A stretch of 64,000 nucleotides of DNA from Durusdinium trenchii. Its lineage: Eukaryota > Sar > Dinophyceae > Suessiales > Symbiodiniaceae. Where the stretch lies: the NCBI GenBank assembly GCA_963970005.1, contig CAXAMN010003780.1, forward strand, positions 620,670 through 684,669, in the 5' to 3' direction. The notes beneath the pieces were generated by a model, which saw only the letters and a list, made by a program, of their open reading frames with translations, was not told where the DNA came from and ran no database searches. Of the stretch, positions 11,001-23,633 are shown one piece after another (within the stretch, counting starts at the first letter, position 1; each line of letters starts with the position of its first letter). Position numbers and translations under genes: made by a program.

Positions 11001-14000
11001 CGGACTCCAGGAGGAGCAGCGTGGACCGCTGCCCGACATCACGGCCTTGGTGGCTCGGCTCCTGGAGCTGGGCTTCATGACCACCCCCCGCGACGCCATC
11101 GCGCCGGCCATCGCGAGGCGAGCGACGCGTGGTGATGCTGGTGGACGCGGCGTGGGGATGCTGGGTGGAGCCTTTTTCTGGTGGTGTTTGGAGGTCCTCT
11201 GAAAACCCGTGCAGAGGGACTGGAGAATCTGGAGAGTTGCAAGGCAAGGGTGAAGGGTGGAAAAGACATGACAAGTCCCAGCATGTCCCAGCTTTCCATG
11301 AACAAAGAGCTGCTCTCATGTGGGGATGGGTCAAAAACCGCAGCCCCAACACCATGTAACTTGACCTCCGTAGCTAAACCAACTCCCCAGCACGCACCCT
11401 GAAGGGCGGAAGCGCAGACTCGGAGCGCACGTCGCGTAGCTAAAGCAAGGTATCCTGGTCTTGAATGGTCTTGACTCAAAACCATCAAATGCATTGCATC
11501 AAGGAAATTGGATGAAATTGGCCAGCTGGAGTGCTTCCCCATTTGGTGCATCGAATCACACGGCTCGCCCTGGGCAGGTTCTGGTTCCAGAACCCTACAC
11601 ATCCACCGTCAGCCCTGACAGTTTGGCCAGCACAATATCCGTTGCACCAGCTGAAGGATCGCCTCAGATGCAGCTCGCTCAAGATAGCGCCACAGGGGAT
11701 GCCCTGACTGTGGGGCCCTTGAAATTGGACAATATGTTCGGAAAGGGCATCGCTACTAGTAGCTTCTTGCTACTAGTAACTAATGGCCTCCAACCTACTA
11801 GCGATGACCTCCAACCTCGCCCACATGTGCAAGTCAGGCCTTGCAACATGTTGAAACAGTTGTTGAAACCGCCCACACCCAGTTGTTTGACTACTCTGGT
11901 TTCGTACTCCTTGACGACCGAGGCGACGCGGAGACCGTCGCCGAAAGGCCGAGCCCGAGCCCGTCACGTGGGGAGATGGCCTTTGTGATGCCGGTGGGCA
12001 GTAAGGGGAAAGCCACTAAGGACGGGGCTGGGTATGATGGAGGAGTTGTGAGTCGTCCATTGCAGTCAGGCAATCTTTTTGTGAGGTCATGTGCGGGGTT
12101 GAGAGTTGAAAACATGGTAGCCGCGTAGGAGGATATCCTCATGGTTGTGATATTTGGCTGGGAACAGGCTCGCCTGATCACCAAAGAATCCACACCTCAT
12201 GGCCGGGACCTCCGAGGAGGTCATTGCAAAGTATGGCACGGCCGACTGCCGCTACATTTCATTGGGAGGCCGCTGGCCAGCAGATTCTATTGACTGGGAT
12301 TGTTACGGAGATAAAGTGTTGTCCGCCAATTTGGAAGGTGGCTTGGCTAGGGTCACATCCGGGCTAACCAACATGGTGGACTGCGGACCTCACAAACTCT
12401 GAAGGACCTTTGAAAAGCCCAGTGCTCAATTCATCTTGTCTACATTAAGTAAGTAGTAAGGACCCCACTACTAGTAAGGACTCCTTACTTATTACACCAC
12501 TAGTAGGTAGTGCTCAATTCTTCTTTCCTACTCGTTTAGAGAGTCAGTCCTTCGGTCCCAAGTGTAGCCTCACTGAAGTGCCTAGCTGGCCGGTCTGGAC
12601 CGTCGCGGCCAGCTGTCCTGTGAGAAGCACGGCGTGTGGTTTTCACCCAAAAGCCTCAACGATATTGGCCTTTTGACCTCCCTGCCCAGAGGCGTTAAAC
12701 AAAAGCATACAAAAGCCATCAAAAGCCAATGGTTTAACGGTTTATATAATTAGTATCGTTCATCTCCGACAGGTGATGTGAACATGTCCAAACGACCACA
12801 TCTAAGTTGAGCCTCATGGATTCGAAAAGAGAAGATGAACATTGGTAGGTGAGTTATTCGGACGGCATTGAATGAGGGTATATGAGGCAATTGAACAACC
12901 ATCACCTTGAGGGCGGTTTGGGGCCGATGCTCCGTGACGCTCGCTCGCGGGTGTCCATCACCGCGCCAGGTGGGCCATTCCTCCTGGCGGATTCCCCACA
13001 GTTGTGTGAGGAGATCCTGCGCCGACTAGGCCCAGCCCCTGGGCTCCATACATATGGTGTGGTCACATACGGTCACGATGCTTCCGGGAGCCCAGAAACA
13101 AGATAGCCAGGCATTATCAACTGACATGTAGGTACTGGTTTGGTGCACACGCAGTTTTCTTCTTCGTCAGTTGCTGAGATCCGTTTAAAGTTTATTGTGT
13201 TTACACAGGCCTGGTACTTTGGTTTCAGAGTGGATGGCACAAACTCCAAGATGCAACGTAGTTCGTTGAGGGGGGAGACGGTGAAAGAGTTACGTAAACA
13301 GTAAACCATGTAAGGCTGCTGGCTGCTGGTGTTTTTATTGTTACACGGAGGTGATTTTTTGGTAGCTTGGTGATGCAAGAGATGGAAGCTGACAAAGTAC
13401 TACATCACTAGCATCATTACTACCAGAGAGTAGTACACATGGCTATTCCAAGGGCAGCCTACCGACTTATGAGCATGGCTGAGAGGGTTATGTGATTATG
13501 TGACTATGTACTATGTACACACACACACATATATATATATACATTGCCTCGGACCAGTCATCTGACTGCCGAGACGAATGCTATGACTCCCCGAGACCAT
13601 AGCTTTCAGCTTCAGTACTTTGTTTAGACTAAAGTAAACCGATGAAGGGTTTCTCAAAATTTCTTTTTGCAGCCATTTTTTGCAGCTGTTTTACTAAGGC
13701 ATGCAATCTTTGTTTCCTTGCTGAAGAACTGGCCCACTCCAGTGGTTTCCATGGCCTTGAGTTGTATTTTTTGGAAAAGCACATGACCAAAATTCACAAA
13801 CCATCAAAACATGTTGTGCTAAAAACAATCGACGTTACATCATCTCCTTTGCCTTTCGTATCGCTGCTTCTGTGAATGGGACACAGCGCAGAGCACCTCA
13901 TGTGTTGGTGGAGGACGCAAGGAACGGAGAGGGTGGGCGCAAGGAAAGATGTGCCCCTGAGGATGAGGAAGCGCTGAGAGAAAGAGAAGGAGAATGAGAA

Positions 14001-15033
14001 AGAGAGAAAGAGAGAGAGAGAGAGAGAGACAGAGAGAGAGAGCTTCCTCAAGATCGAGAGGGTTTTGTTGCACCTGCTGTAGACCTTGCCGCTTTTCGAT
14101 GGGGATTGACTGGCCTCTGTTGTCGTGGCTGCTGTTGGTCTGCATCTTTTCCTGAAGAATACCGCGGTTCCATGTGTTTAGCGCTGAGTGCTTCCAAGGA
14201 AGCCTCTTAACCTTTCCTGATCAACGTGCCGTCACCTGCGTGCTCCTCTAAAAGCCAATCGCCGGCAGCGGTGGGGACAGCAGTCCAAGTATGAAACCAA
14301 AAGAAAGACCAGGGCCTTGGGCAACCACATCCACCACAGCAGTGAAGGTTGTCCGACCAGGAAAGGTTGCAGCAAGGAACATGTTTGAAAGAACTGTGTA
14401 CATGCACACACACAGGCATATAGACACATAGCATACAGCTGACCCAGCCTTCAGCCATCCCCGGGCCCCTGGCGGCCATTGCCGCACGCGGAAAAAAGGT
14501 ACCCCGCTTGTTTGTCCTGGCTTTCGTATCCCTCTTCTCAGTTTTTGTTGATGGGGGCCCACATAACCACCGACATTGGGGATTGTGCCGTCTACTCTTT
14601 ATCCATGCAATGCATATATGTGAACAGCAGAAATCCATTGACCTCTCGTGCCCACGCGCGAGCCGGAGCGGAGGCTATTTGGACGACGAGCTGAACAGTT
14701 CGTGCCTGAAATGTCGCCAAACGATAACGTCCAAGACCAAAGCCTGGGTGGTTTGAGATCGTTTATGGTCAATTTTTGTTTGGGATGGTTTGATCTCAAT
14801 GACTGGTGCTTTAAACTTGCTCAAGTGAGTTGAAACCCACCTACCATAAGAACCCTACCAAGCCCTACCACCTTCCCTGCAGCACGCCCAATCAGTTATT
14901 TTTCTACCCAGGTGAGCTAGACGAAGCGGTGGCCCTTTTTTGCGATGGCACTGCCAACAGGCACGCTGGTCCACTGGTGTCGTGCAGCTGCGTTTGGCTG
15001 TTCCGAAGCCTGGAGAGGCTGAAACTGGTCTGA
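8069..15033 (+). CDS. unknown multi-exon gene B
   Basis: Exons found: 8069-8114, 8553-8647, 9987-10079, 10499-10627, 11011-11121, 11578-~11709, 11883-~11993, 12217-12309, 12912-13029 and 14912-15033 (stop TGA 15031). Splice phases agree across nearly all joins, which is the main support. Donors include GC (8115, 11122, 13030), GT (8648, 10080, 10628) and a possible GA (12310). The 13030 intron ends after a strong tract (TTTTTCTACCCAG). Peptides include GLSKQFARLGAEVFWVE, LPDITALVARLLELGF, SPQLCEEILRRLGELDEAVA and the C-terminus WLFRSLERLKLV. No family is recognised. The 11578 and 11883 joins and the 12217 start are the least certain, and the 5' end is unknown. Introns contain foldbacks at 8897-8983 and 11748-11815. 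Confidence 0.5.
8689..8716. repeat. CA/TA microsatellite
   Basis: Runs of CA then TA in an intron of gene B, just 3' of the donor at 8648. Confidence 0.9.
8897..8983. repeat. long inverted repeat (33-36 bp arms, 16-nt loop)
   Basis: Left arm 8897-8930 and right arm 8947-8983 are reverse complements apart from one 3-nt insertion in the right arm. The loop 8931-8946 is purine-poor (ACCCCCAAAACCACCC). It lies in an intron of gene B. Transcribed, it would form a near-perfect ~33-bp hairpin, within the size range of small foldback elements or of a hairpin RNA precursor. Confidence 0.85.
11748..11815. repeat. CTAGTAGCTTCTTG repeat family, copy 1
   Basis: Contains ACTAGTAGCTTCTTGCTACTAG and two copies of a CCTCCAACC(T) box near ATGGCCTCCAAC. 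The same motifs recur at 57594-57704 in a longer form. Internally palindromic around CTACTAGTAG. The open frame of gene B continues through it, but the exon probably ends before it. Confidence 0.7.
12441..12515. repeat. TAGTAAGGA-type foldback
   Basis: Alternating TAAGTAAGTAGTAAGGA, ACTACTAGTAAGGA and TCCTTACTTATTA segments form an imperfect palindrome in an intron of gene B. Short and AT-rich; the class is unknown. Confidence 0.45.
13976..14042. repeat. GA-rich microsatellite
   Basis: Purine run dominated by AGAGAG in the last intron of gene B. It generates the long serine/leucine minus-strand frames seen there, which are not genes. Confidence 0.9.
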
Positions 15034-17852
15034 AAAGTGGTATGGCTGTTGGGAGTTAGGCGATAGGAGAGTTAGGATGTTTAAGTAGATATCCTGTTCA
15101 CTACATGCTCTATGCTCGACAAGACAACCAGCGTTCCATAAACCAATGGGCGCGACCGATCCTCCATTGCACCACCCGAAAAGGGTCGGAGACCTTGGTC
15201 GGCCCTGACAGGCGCACCTTGCAAGTGGCTGGGGAAGCGCCCTTGGATGCAGGTGCACGAGGGGATTTTTGTTCCTGTGGCCGGCTAGGGCAGGCCGTGG
15301 CTCCCCGACATGATTCAATTATAATGCTTGGACATGATCCACTATTCACCCATATGCCTTGGCCAGCACTGTTGGACAAAATGAAACTGTGGCTGGGGTA
15401 GCTAAGGTCCGTGTTTCCATTGGATCTTGCACCAGAACTGACCAGATGGCCACTTCACCTGCTTCTCACCTCGTTCTGGGGGCATGTCTGAGCATGTCCA
15501 CCGGTTGTGCGCTACATGGACCAGATTCCCCCAACTCAGCTGGTTCTGTCCATCCGAGACGTCTAAGCCTTGTTGGATATATTATTTGATATCAAGATGC
15601 GAAGAATTTCCATCGCTTCGTCGCTTCCCAAACTGGCCCAAGCAATCCTGTTTCGGCTTGAGCATGGCCAGGAAGAACCAATGAGCAGCATATTATATAT
15701 ATATGAGTACTCGACAGAATTACTGTAAGTCAGCAGTAGCCTTCGGCTGGACATCGTTTTTTAAACAGTGATTTGATTGCAAAACCGATAGGGGCCCACC
15801 CAAAACCGATACCCTCTAACATGGGTGATGGCCTACCCAAAACTGATACCCCAAAGAGTTGTATGTAGATATAGGAAAACCTGAGACCGATAGGGTACTA
15901 CCAAAATACATTTAAAGAGATGCCGAAACCTGAAAACCGATAGGGCCCACCCAAATTATGAACGTCGTTTGCGGGCAATAAGTAATATTGTCCGACACTC
16001 ATTTATATATTAACAGAGAGAGACATTCTGCATATTTATTAGAATATATATATATATGTGTGTGTGCGTGTGTTGCTGGGATGGTGATTTGACGCAAGCT
16101 GTGGATTGAAGCCCAGCATGGCCTGTCAGGGTCTTGAACCATGTGTAGCTGTGCCACGTATGCCTTATGCCGTCCAGGTGCTTCCTGTAAGGAAAGGACA
16201 TTGACCATGGGCTGCCCATGCATAATACTGAGAACCATGAACATGCCAGCAGAATTCCGCTGTGTATTGTGCTTTGGGTCGCTTCTATGGCTGAGATGGC
16301 TGGTGCACAGCCATGCCGATCACGCCTGCTGCGGAGCAGTTGTCGCTTTTCTTACAGTGCGCCATTTTTGCAATCCTCAAGGACCGAGGACACGGGATGT
16401 ATTTTTTCATATGTAATTATATAATTGAAGACGTGGCTCTGAAGAGCCTCAAGCAACACTTCATGATTTGATATCTCCACACCTGTCTTGGCTACTTTCT
16501 GACAGTGTGCCCCTTTTTCTAGGTTGCACACTCTTTGGTGCACCAAAAAGCAGCTCCACTCCTGGGTGTTGTTTAGTTTAGTCTGAATGCAGCCAGGTTC
16601 AAGGCCTGTACGACGCGAAGAGCTTTCATCGCTGCCGCTGTTTGGGCGCCTCGCTAGTAAATCTAGTAACTAGTTCCGTGGTTTGACGGGGAAATGGTTT
16701 GTTTTGAACAAAAAAAAATATATACATAGACTGAGACTGTAGGTCCTAGTGCAGCGTCCAAATGTTCAAACTGACTGGAATGATCAAGGGTGTTATAATT
16801 GTGACAAGAAACATCAAGTGATCATTCACACTTTGTAGCATCCATCGTGGGCCCTTGGCGGCGATTTTGCAGTAGTGGAGTGGATTTGGAATGGGGTGCA
16901 TCTTGGAGAAAAAATGAACTTCCCAGCACCGCAACACAAGCAATGGCCAACAACTCTGGTGAAAAAACACACTCACCACATGAGACCACAGCACCAAGCT
17001 TGTCGGTCATAGTTACCACGCTGGCCGTCGGCAACTGCCAGCGTTTGCCATGCCCCATCACGAAACAATGCCGATGTCCGTTTGGTTTGCATTCCTCGCC
17101 TGACATATACACAAACCAGACGTGCTGGCAACATCTGGCAAACTTGGAAGCAAATCCAACGGCGGTACCACCCCCCCTTCATTGTGAATGCCCGATCTGG
17201 TTGTTTGAGCTGACCTGTTCAAACCAAAGCCGAAATGGACTTGTCCCATCCATGAGTCATGGACCAGCCCAAACGCCCAATCCGTTACGGATGTCTAGGT
17301 CAGACTCTTGAGAGGTTCATCCCTCCCGAACGGACGGACCACCGTCCGAAGCGGATCCGAGGTGCCGATGTTTGGTGGAGCCATTGTGTCGAAGTGGAGG
17401 AGAGGCTAAGCCAGGCTTGAGCAGGCTTGAGCCAACGCAGCCAGTTCTGAGGTTGATTGAGGTTTAATATTATTATGTTTCACTCTTCCGCTTTAGCTTG
17501 ATGCTGCCACCTACAAATCTCTCCAGTAATTAGAAGTTAAACTTCTTGGCTGAAGCTGTTTTTCTCGGGGAAAGTGGGGGCAAGAACTGCGTAGCTACTC
17601 CGTTCCATTTGCGATCCGTCTCGAATTTCCGTGACAAAAGCTTCAGATTGTTGTGTCGCCACGGGTTGATTGAAACTAGCCCCATACTATACACCCATGA
17701 TTCAGCACGTACGGCACGTACCAAGCCCGTGCAACTGGCCAAGGGCTTGGCCTTGGGATGGTCCCTTTTTCACATGTTTCACCTTCCATATGTTTCAATG
17801 TGCGATTTGTTGTTTCTTTTGTCCCTCACTTTTTTTGGTTTTGTGCTTCCAG
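15034..17852. other. spacer between genes B and C
   Basis: No firm gene. A weak exon-like stretch lies at 15180-15310. A TA/TG microsatellite is at 16045-16072. At 15787-15957 there are four spaced copies of a CCGATA(GGG)/CCCACCCAAA motif. The rest shows no coding or structural signal I can support. Confidence 0.4.
15787..15957. repeat. interspersed AACCGATAGGG..CCACCC motif cluster
   Basis: AAACCGATAGGGGCCCACCC, AAACCGATACC, AAACTGATACC, GACCGATAGGG and AAACCGATAGGGCCCACCC occur at irregular spacing of about 20-70 nt. This is a degenerate clustered repeat rather than a simple tandem. Confidence 0.6.
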
Positions 17853-20800
17853 AGTCCCGTCGAGCCATGGATTGGAACGCCCGGGAACGTCCCGCTCCTC
17901 GTTCCTGCAAGGACTACGTGGTCTCCCTGTGCGAATCCCTCCGTCCAGCTCTGAACCGCGACCGGATCAAGTCAGTGACGCACCTAGGCTATTAGATTAC
18001 ACATGATCAATGGGGCGGGGGAAGCAACCATCAGACCCAAGTGTGAAGCCAAAGGGGGGGGCGGCTTAGTTACATTAGCGGAAGCCGGGATAGCCGCAGC
18101 TTGGAACAGTTGGTGGGTGCTGCTGCTTCAGTAGCACTATACAGGGGAAGACAAATCGTCAATTCGTCAATGGTTGCCCAACAGCAGTAATAGAAACAAA
18201 AGCTATGAAAAACGCTGACAAGTTTATTGGGCGGTCACGCTGCTCTATTTGTGGAAGGTAGGCTGGGTGAGAGGGAAGCAGGCGATCATAGTGGCCACTC
18301 TCATGATGCGAAGGTTGTGCATGTGATTTGCAAAGCACTCACAACATCACAACATACCAACAAAAACAAACATGTGCAGCATGCTCAGCATAAAGAACAG
18401 AAGATATAGCATGCTAAGCATGCTTTGCCGCTTCTGCATGTGGAAAATCCACTTGGGCCCTTCACGGTCCGCGTCCCGCACCAGGATTCTCCTCAGACCG
18501 GGGCCTTCTGCGGGCCGTTCCCGCGAGACGGGCGGGCGGCTAGTGGTGTCCTTCCCCGCGAAGCTGCCTGAGAACGTGGACGTTTCAGAGTTAAGATCAG
18601 CACTTGTGCAGCTCGGCTGGGTGTGTGGAAAGCAACACATGTGGGCCGCACACATTGGGTCACATCTCTTGAAGCCTGCAGTAAGACTTTAACATGTCAT
18701 GGTGAAGAGTCTGTCGAGGGCGAACCCCTCGCGCTTTGTGCTTCTAGACGTTGCAAGTCCAATCGCACTCTATCGCGACTGGCTCTGCAGAGATGTCCTA
18801 GGACTCTTGAAAGCTGCCTGGCCGTCCCGGCGGCTTGGCGAGACGAGTGCTGTCTAAGACTGGCCCATCATGTTGGGGAGGTGTTCCTGTGTGTTTTTGG
18901 TGTTTGCTTTACTTTCTTTTTGCGACTCATTGGTAGGTGACTTGAGCGCACAATGAGCCATAGGGCCTGTCCTGTCCGCACTCCTTCAATTGCACGAACG
19001 TGCCGTTAGACCAGTGAAAGGAGCCAATGCTGGAAGATTGACTCACATCAGCAACTGTGGATTCTGAATGAAAGCCTCGAAGCCCCTGTGTGTGGACGCT
19101 AGAATGTTCACGAGAATATCTTTGGATATCGACCCAAGATGGACTGCGAAAAAGCAAGCAGATGTGCCTCAAGAGGGGAATGAGTCCAGAGCAAAGGCCC
19201 CTTTGTGGATCTTTGTGGTGGCCATGGTTTTTTCTCCATATACCAGCTTGCTGATGGGGTCAGGCACAACGACTCCTGGAATCTCCTGGGTACCAAGATG
19301 GTTTGGCACTGAACCGTGACCTTTCTTCTTGAGAGTCCCACGAAGGTGGATGTGGGTCCTTAGCGATCAGTGGGCGCATGTGTGTGTAGACATCCAAATG
19401 GATAGAAGAGTAAAACCCCTTTCAACGTGTATTGGACACCGTTTCTATCTATTTGATTTCATTTGGATCTACAATCAAAAGTGTTTCAAGTATTTCAACC
19501 ACACCGGTGCTGGGTGCGTCCCAAAATCCAGGTCCACATGCAGGGTCAGCCCCAGGTGATCTCAGCCCTAGAACTAGACCATCCACACCCTCAATCAGTG
19601 AACATTGTGGAACGAGCAGAACCAGCTGGTGATCCACACCTATCCTTACGCCAAAGGTCAGAACTAGACCAATGTACCAGAAACATCCAGAGACGCAGAT
19701 GGAGACGGCTTTTCAACTGATCCCTCAGCTGAGATGGACTGTTCCACCTGGCAAGTCCTGGTCGAAACCTGGCCAGCTCCTTGTGGCGAGCGGCGCCAGG
19801 ACGGTTTCGGCGGGTTCTATCCACCCTTTTTTTCAGCGACCGGGTTGGACCAGAAGGGTGACATGTGGGGATTTAGGTGTTTTGGGCACGAAGCTAGGAG
19901 AATCTAGGAGGATTGGAGAATGCATCATAAAGTCTTCGCTGCAACCTTCCACTGCACAAGAGTTGACAGACGAACGGGGACTTTTGGGGCTTGTTGACTA
20001 ATTTCATCCATTCCCAGCGGAAGTCCAAACCAATCGCACACAATTAAGAGGTTGTCCGGGCACACTTGCAGGTGGAACCTCGCCAAACTTGCCCTGGCAC
20101 AGTGCCAAGAGCTTGCAAAGCAGACTTCCAGTTCATTACTTTTTGATATGTCACACACACATACATCCCATTTACAGCCAATATTTGAAGGTCCCCACAT
20201 CCCTCCACTGATACTTGAGACTATTATGTATAACTGGCGCCCAGGCAGGAATTGGGCCCAGTGGAGCAACCAGAACTGCATATTATACACTATATTCTAG
20301 TAAGTTCCAAGTTCTAAGTCATTTTGCAGCAGGCATTACGGGCGTGCCTTCCTTCAACCAGTCAGGATAGTAGATGATCTCAATTCTCTATGCCTATAAA
20401 AGATTTGTTTGATGCTGGGTTTGTTCATTTCTTCAATGCTAGTTAATCGAGTGTAGGGAGGGCCTGTATTGCTACGAAAGTTGATGCACATAGCCCTTAA
20501 GGTGCACACGTGTCACATGGGCAGATGCAGCTTTCGAACGTAAGCAGCAATAAGCTGGCTCGTGTGGGTGGGGCATAGATAATTAGATGGTCCGTAACGA
20601 CATTTTCACGCACTTCACGGTTGTGCTGGCTTGAAGACTTTGAAGAGGTTTTCTTTTGTTCCTTTCCTTGTTGTATGACTGAAGCTCAGCGCAGGAGCCC
20701 CTGGCCCCACGCTGGCGCTCCCGTGAGCCTTTGCCTGGAAGATCTCCCTCAACGATGACGCCGATCGGAAGCATCGAAGGCACGATGGGAACCGCCGTTT

Positions 20801-21171
20801 TTTGTTATTAAAGCTTTGTGGGACCGGGTGATTTGGATTGCCTTGTGTACCATTTCAACCAAAAACAACTTATGTGTGGAAATGGTGCAGTCTATCGGGG
20901 CGTGATCAGTTAAGGGTTTCCAACATCAGTTGTGTCAAAAAAAGGGGAGTTGCCAAGTGGACGTTGGAGCCAAGTGCAAGGAGCCAAGTGGACGCCATCC
21001 ATGTGCTTTCCAATCAGACCCGGCCTCTCAGTCACTGGCTTTCAACACGAAAGCACCGGTGCAGGGAGCCCTGGCCCCATTGCCGTGTCCTTGCAACGAA
21101 GCGGCAAGAAGCGCGCTGTTCCAGGGCGGCGGGGGAAGAACGCGGCCGAAATCGGATTTGGAACGCCATGA
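17853..21171 (+). CDS. unknown gene C (3' exons, tentative)
   Basis: Three exon candidates: 17853 to about 17975 (peptide SCKDYVVSLCESLRPALNRD), 18485 to about 18590 (GGRLVVSFPAKLPENVDV) and terminal 21065-21171 (QRSGKKRAVPGRRGKNAAEI, stop TGA 21169). The first two have high GC3 and can be joined in phase with a GA donor. The link to the third is unproven, and other exons may lie in 18600-21060. The first exon has a strong pyrimidine tract before its acceptor but begins AG-A, unlike its neighbours. No family is recognised. Confidence 0.35.
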
Positions 21172-21180
21172 AACGCCAGC

Positions 21181-21238
21181 GATCCAAGTACCTTCTCCCA
21201 CCGCCAGGTGTTTGGCGGTGGGAGAAGGTACTTGGATC
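21181..21238. repeat. perfect 25-bp inverted repeat with 8-nt loop (foldback family, compact copy)
   Basis: Arms GATCCAAGTACCTTCTCCCA(CCGCC) and their exact complement flank the loop AGGTGTTT. It begins 9 bp after the gene C stop codon. It shares AAGTACCTTCT and GGTGTTTGG with the larger foldback copies in this window. Confidence 0.9.
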
Positions 21239-23633
21239 CCCAGGGAAACGTTGAACCTCCGCAGGAGTTCCATGTCGGTGGCCCAGTGGTGTTTTTGGCC
21301 GATGGCCCATCGTCCACACTCAATCACTCCGTGTCCAACAATGACAACTCCACTGGAACTCCGTTGATGGGTGCTTGCCGTAGCAATGGGAATTGGACGT
21401 GGAATCTTTAGATCCCATACTGCCCATACTTTCAGGATCTTTCATGCCTTGAAGCCACCTGTACCACTTCCACCTGGAACACCATTGGGGGTACATCAAC
21501 GGGCGAAGCACGAGAGGAGAAGATTTTGATTGTTGAATTGTTTCTGTGCTGGGTTGTGGATGTTGTGCAAAAAGTCTGAAAATTAGGGTGTTCTCCGACA
21601 GTCTTCAAATGTTCAACGTTCAATCATGGTCAACCCAAAATCTACACTGGCGCATGATGTGGCCATTTTAGCCTTTGCACAATTTTGCACATTGGCCACG
21701 TTGACTTCCAAATCATGTTGCAATCGAATGGCTCGGAACATCCTCCCTAGGCACATGGAGGATGCAGAGGTCGAGTCCAATGTGCTGATGATTTCGTCTC
21801 AAGATGAGAACCTTTGGCTGGCCCTTTGCTGCGGGTTGTTTACATGTCTATTCGCATCCTACGGACGCTTTGTACCCCTCCAGATCTAGATTAGCACGGA
21901 CGGTCACGGTTCTGTTTTTGTATCGGTGGGCCAGATGTGGATGGACCATGTACCGCCGGGCGTGGGAGGGGGAATGTTGCGACATTCAGGTGGTTAGAAG
22001 AGACACTGCATTCCCACACGGCAGAACCCAGCATTCCTTCTCGATGGGAAAGGCCTTCTCATCCTGCATGGCTTTCAGTCCCACACGGCACAAGACCCGG
22101 TCCAATCATGTAGTGCGTTACGCAGCCTTTAGGTGCAAATGAGACATCTACGACAGACATTTAGGAAACGCGCATACTATTCGCCCTCTCACTGGAATGT
22201 TCACTGAGACAACTTAGCAGATTCAACAGATCTATACTGACACCCTTGAAGTTTTGTTGTCGCCCGCAATCCTCTCAGGACGCCAAAACGACTTCATTGA
22301 TGCTGCCGGCCTACCTGAACGACTTCGCGCGGGTGTCCAGAAGGCCTCCTGAGCCTGCTTGAGACGACCTTGTCTCAAGCAGCGACGCCCTGCGTTTGAT
22401 CCTCAACCGCCGCGCGCGTAGCTGTGCCTTTCGTTTGGACGCCTTCCCATCCATTTGCAGGCTGAAGATTCACGTGATCCGAACTGTGATCCTATATCAT
22501 GCTAACACGGAGAAAGAGACACGGGATGCCACGGGATCGAATCGACGAGAGAGAAGGCTCGATACGCGCGATACGCGCCGAGCCTTCGTTTGCGCAGGCC
22601 ACAGCAGACAGCGGATTGCAGTGGATGTGCAAAAAGCGACGGCCTTCCAGTTGGGTGTGCAATGTTGTATGGCGGGGTAGCTGTCTATGATTCTATGATC
22701 CTCCCATGTGGCACTTTCTGGGGTCCAGGGTGGACAAGCTGAGGCAACGTGGTGCTGTTTGGATATATGTGTCTTTGATTGTCTTTGTGGAGTGAGTTGA
22801 TTTTGTTCAACACAGGTTGGAAAGGATGAGCATCATAGGTGGATGCACCATGATGCATCCACAATGTCTTGCAGCCTGGATGTCCATTGGTCCATCCATG
22901 CAGGCTGCCAGGCTGTGCTTTCGATCAGCAAAACCAGCAGCTGCTTGGAGGGTGAAGCGGCAAGCCTTGCCTGCCGGATCATGACACATCTCCAAGCCAT
23001 CCAACAAACATGCAGAGATCATTGTACCTTTTCTTGGCTGTGAGTCGAAACTTCCCCCCACCAAATCCTGGTAGGTTGACTTCCCTCGGAGTTATTCTGC
23101 TCATGCGCGGTGGTCAACCGTGGTGTTGTGATCCTCAGCCATGCTGGATCCTTCTTCCAAGTCAACACTGCCAGTCTTCGCAGGCGATGAGTCGTTGAAG
23201 AGCCTTCGCCGGGCGCTTGTGTGCCTAGTCGTCAACCCATGTCCAACTAGAGCCGATTGGGACGGTTTGATCATGTTTGATCCTCTTTGGGGCCCACCAC
23301 ATCTATGGAGAAACCCGACATATATAAATATATAAAATAACTCCCCCCAAAAAATATATATATATATATATAAATTCTCAATCAGTGTGTATGGAGCCAA
23401 AGCTTGTTGGTTGCTCTCGCCAATCCCGGAACATTCCAGTGAATCATTGAGGGTCTTGCATTAGCCTGAACCAAGGCACCGTTCGCGGACCAGTTTCAAA
23501 ACATACACGCAGCAGAATCTACACATTTTTCGTCAATGGAGAGGAAGGTGCACTTGGGATCCAAGGAGGGAAGCTGCCCATTTACATGGACTTTTTAAGT
23601 TTTACTGTACGCCGCGTCGACCGCCGTCGTGAG
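21239..23633. other. spacer between genes C and D
   Basis: No exon supported. It contains small hairpins at 22357-22380 (GCTTGAGAC/GTCTCAAGC) and at about 22546-22580 (GAAGGCTCG/CGAGCCTTC), and a TA microsatellite at 23339-23372. Confidence 0.4.

Noticed and set aside
13794-14145. Minus-strand serine/leucine-rich frames
   Set aside because: They come from the GA microsatellite in an intron of gene B.
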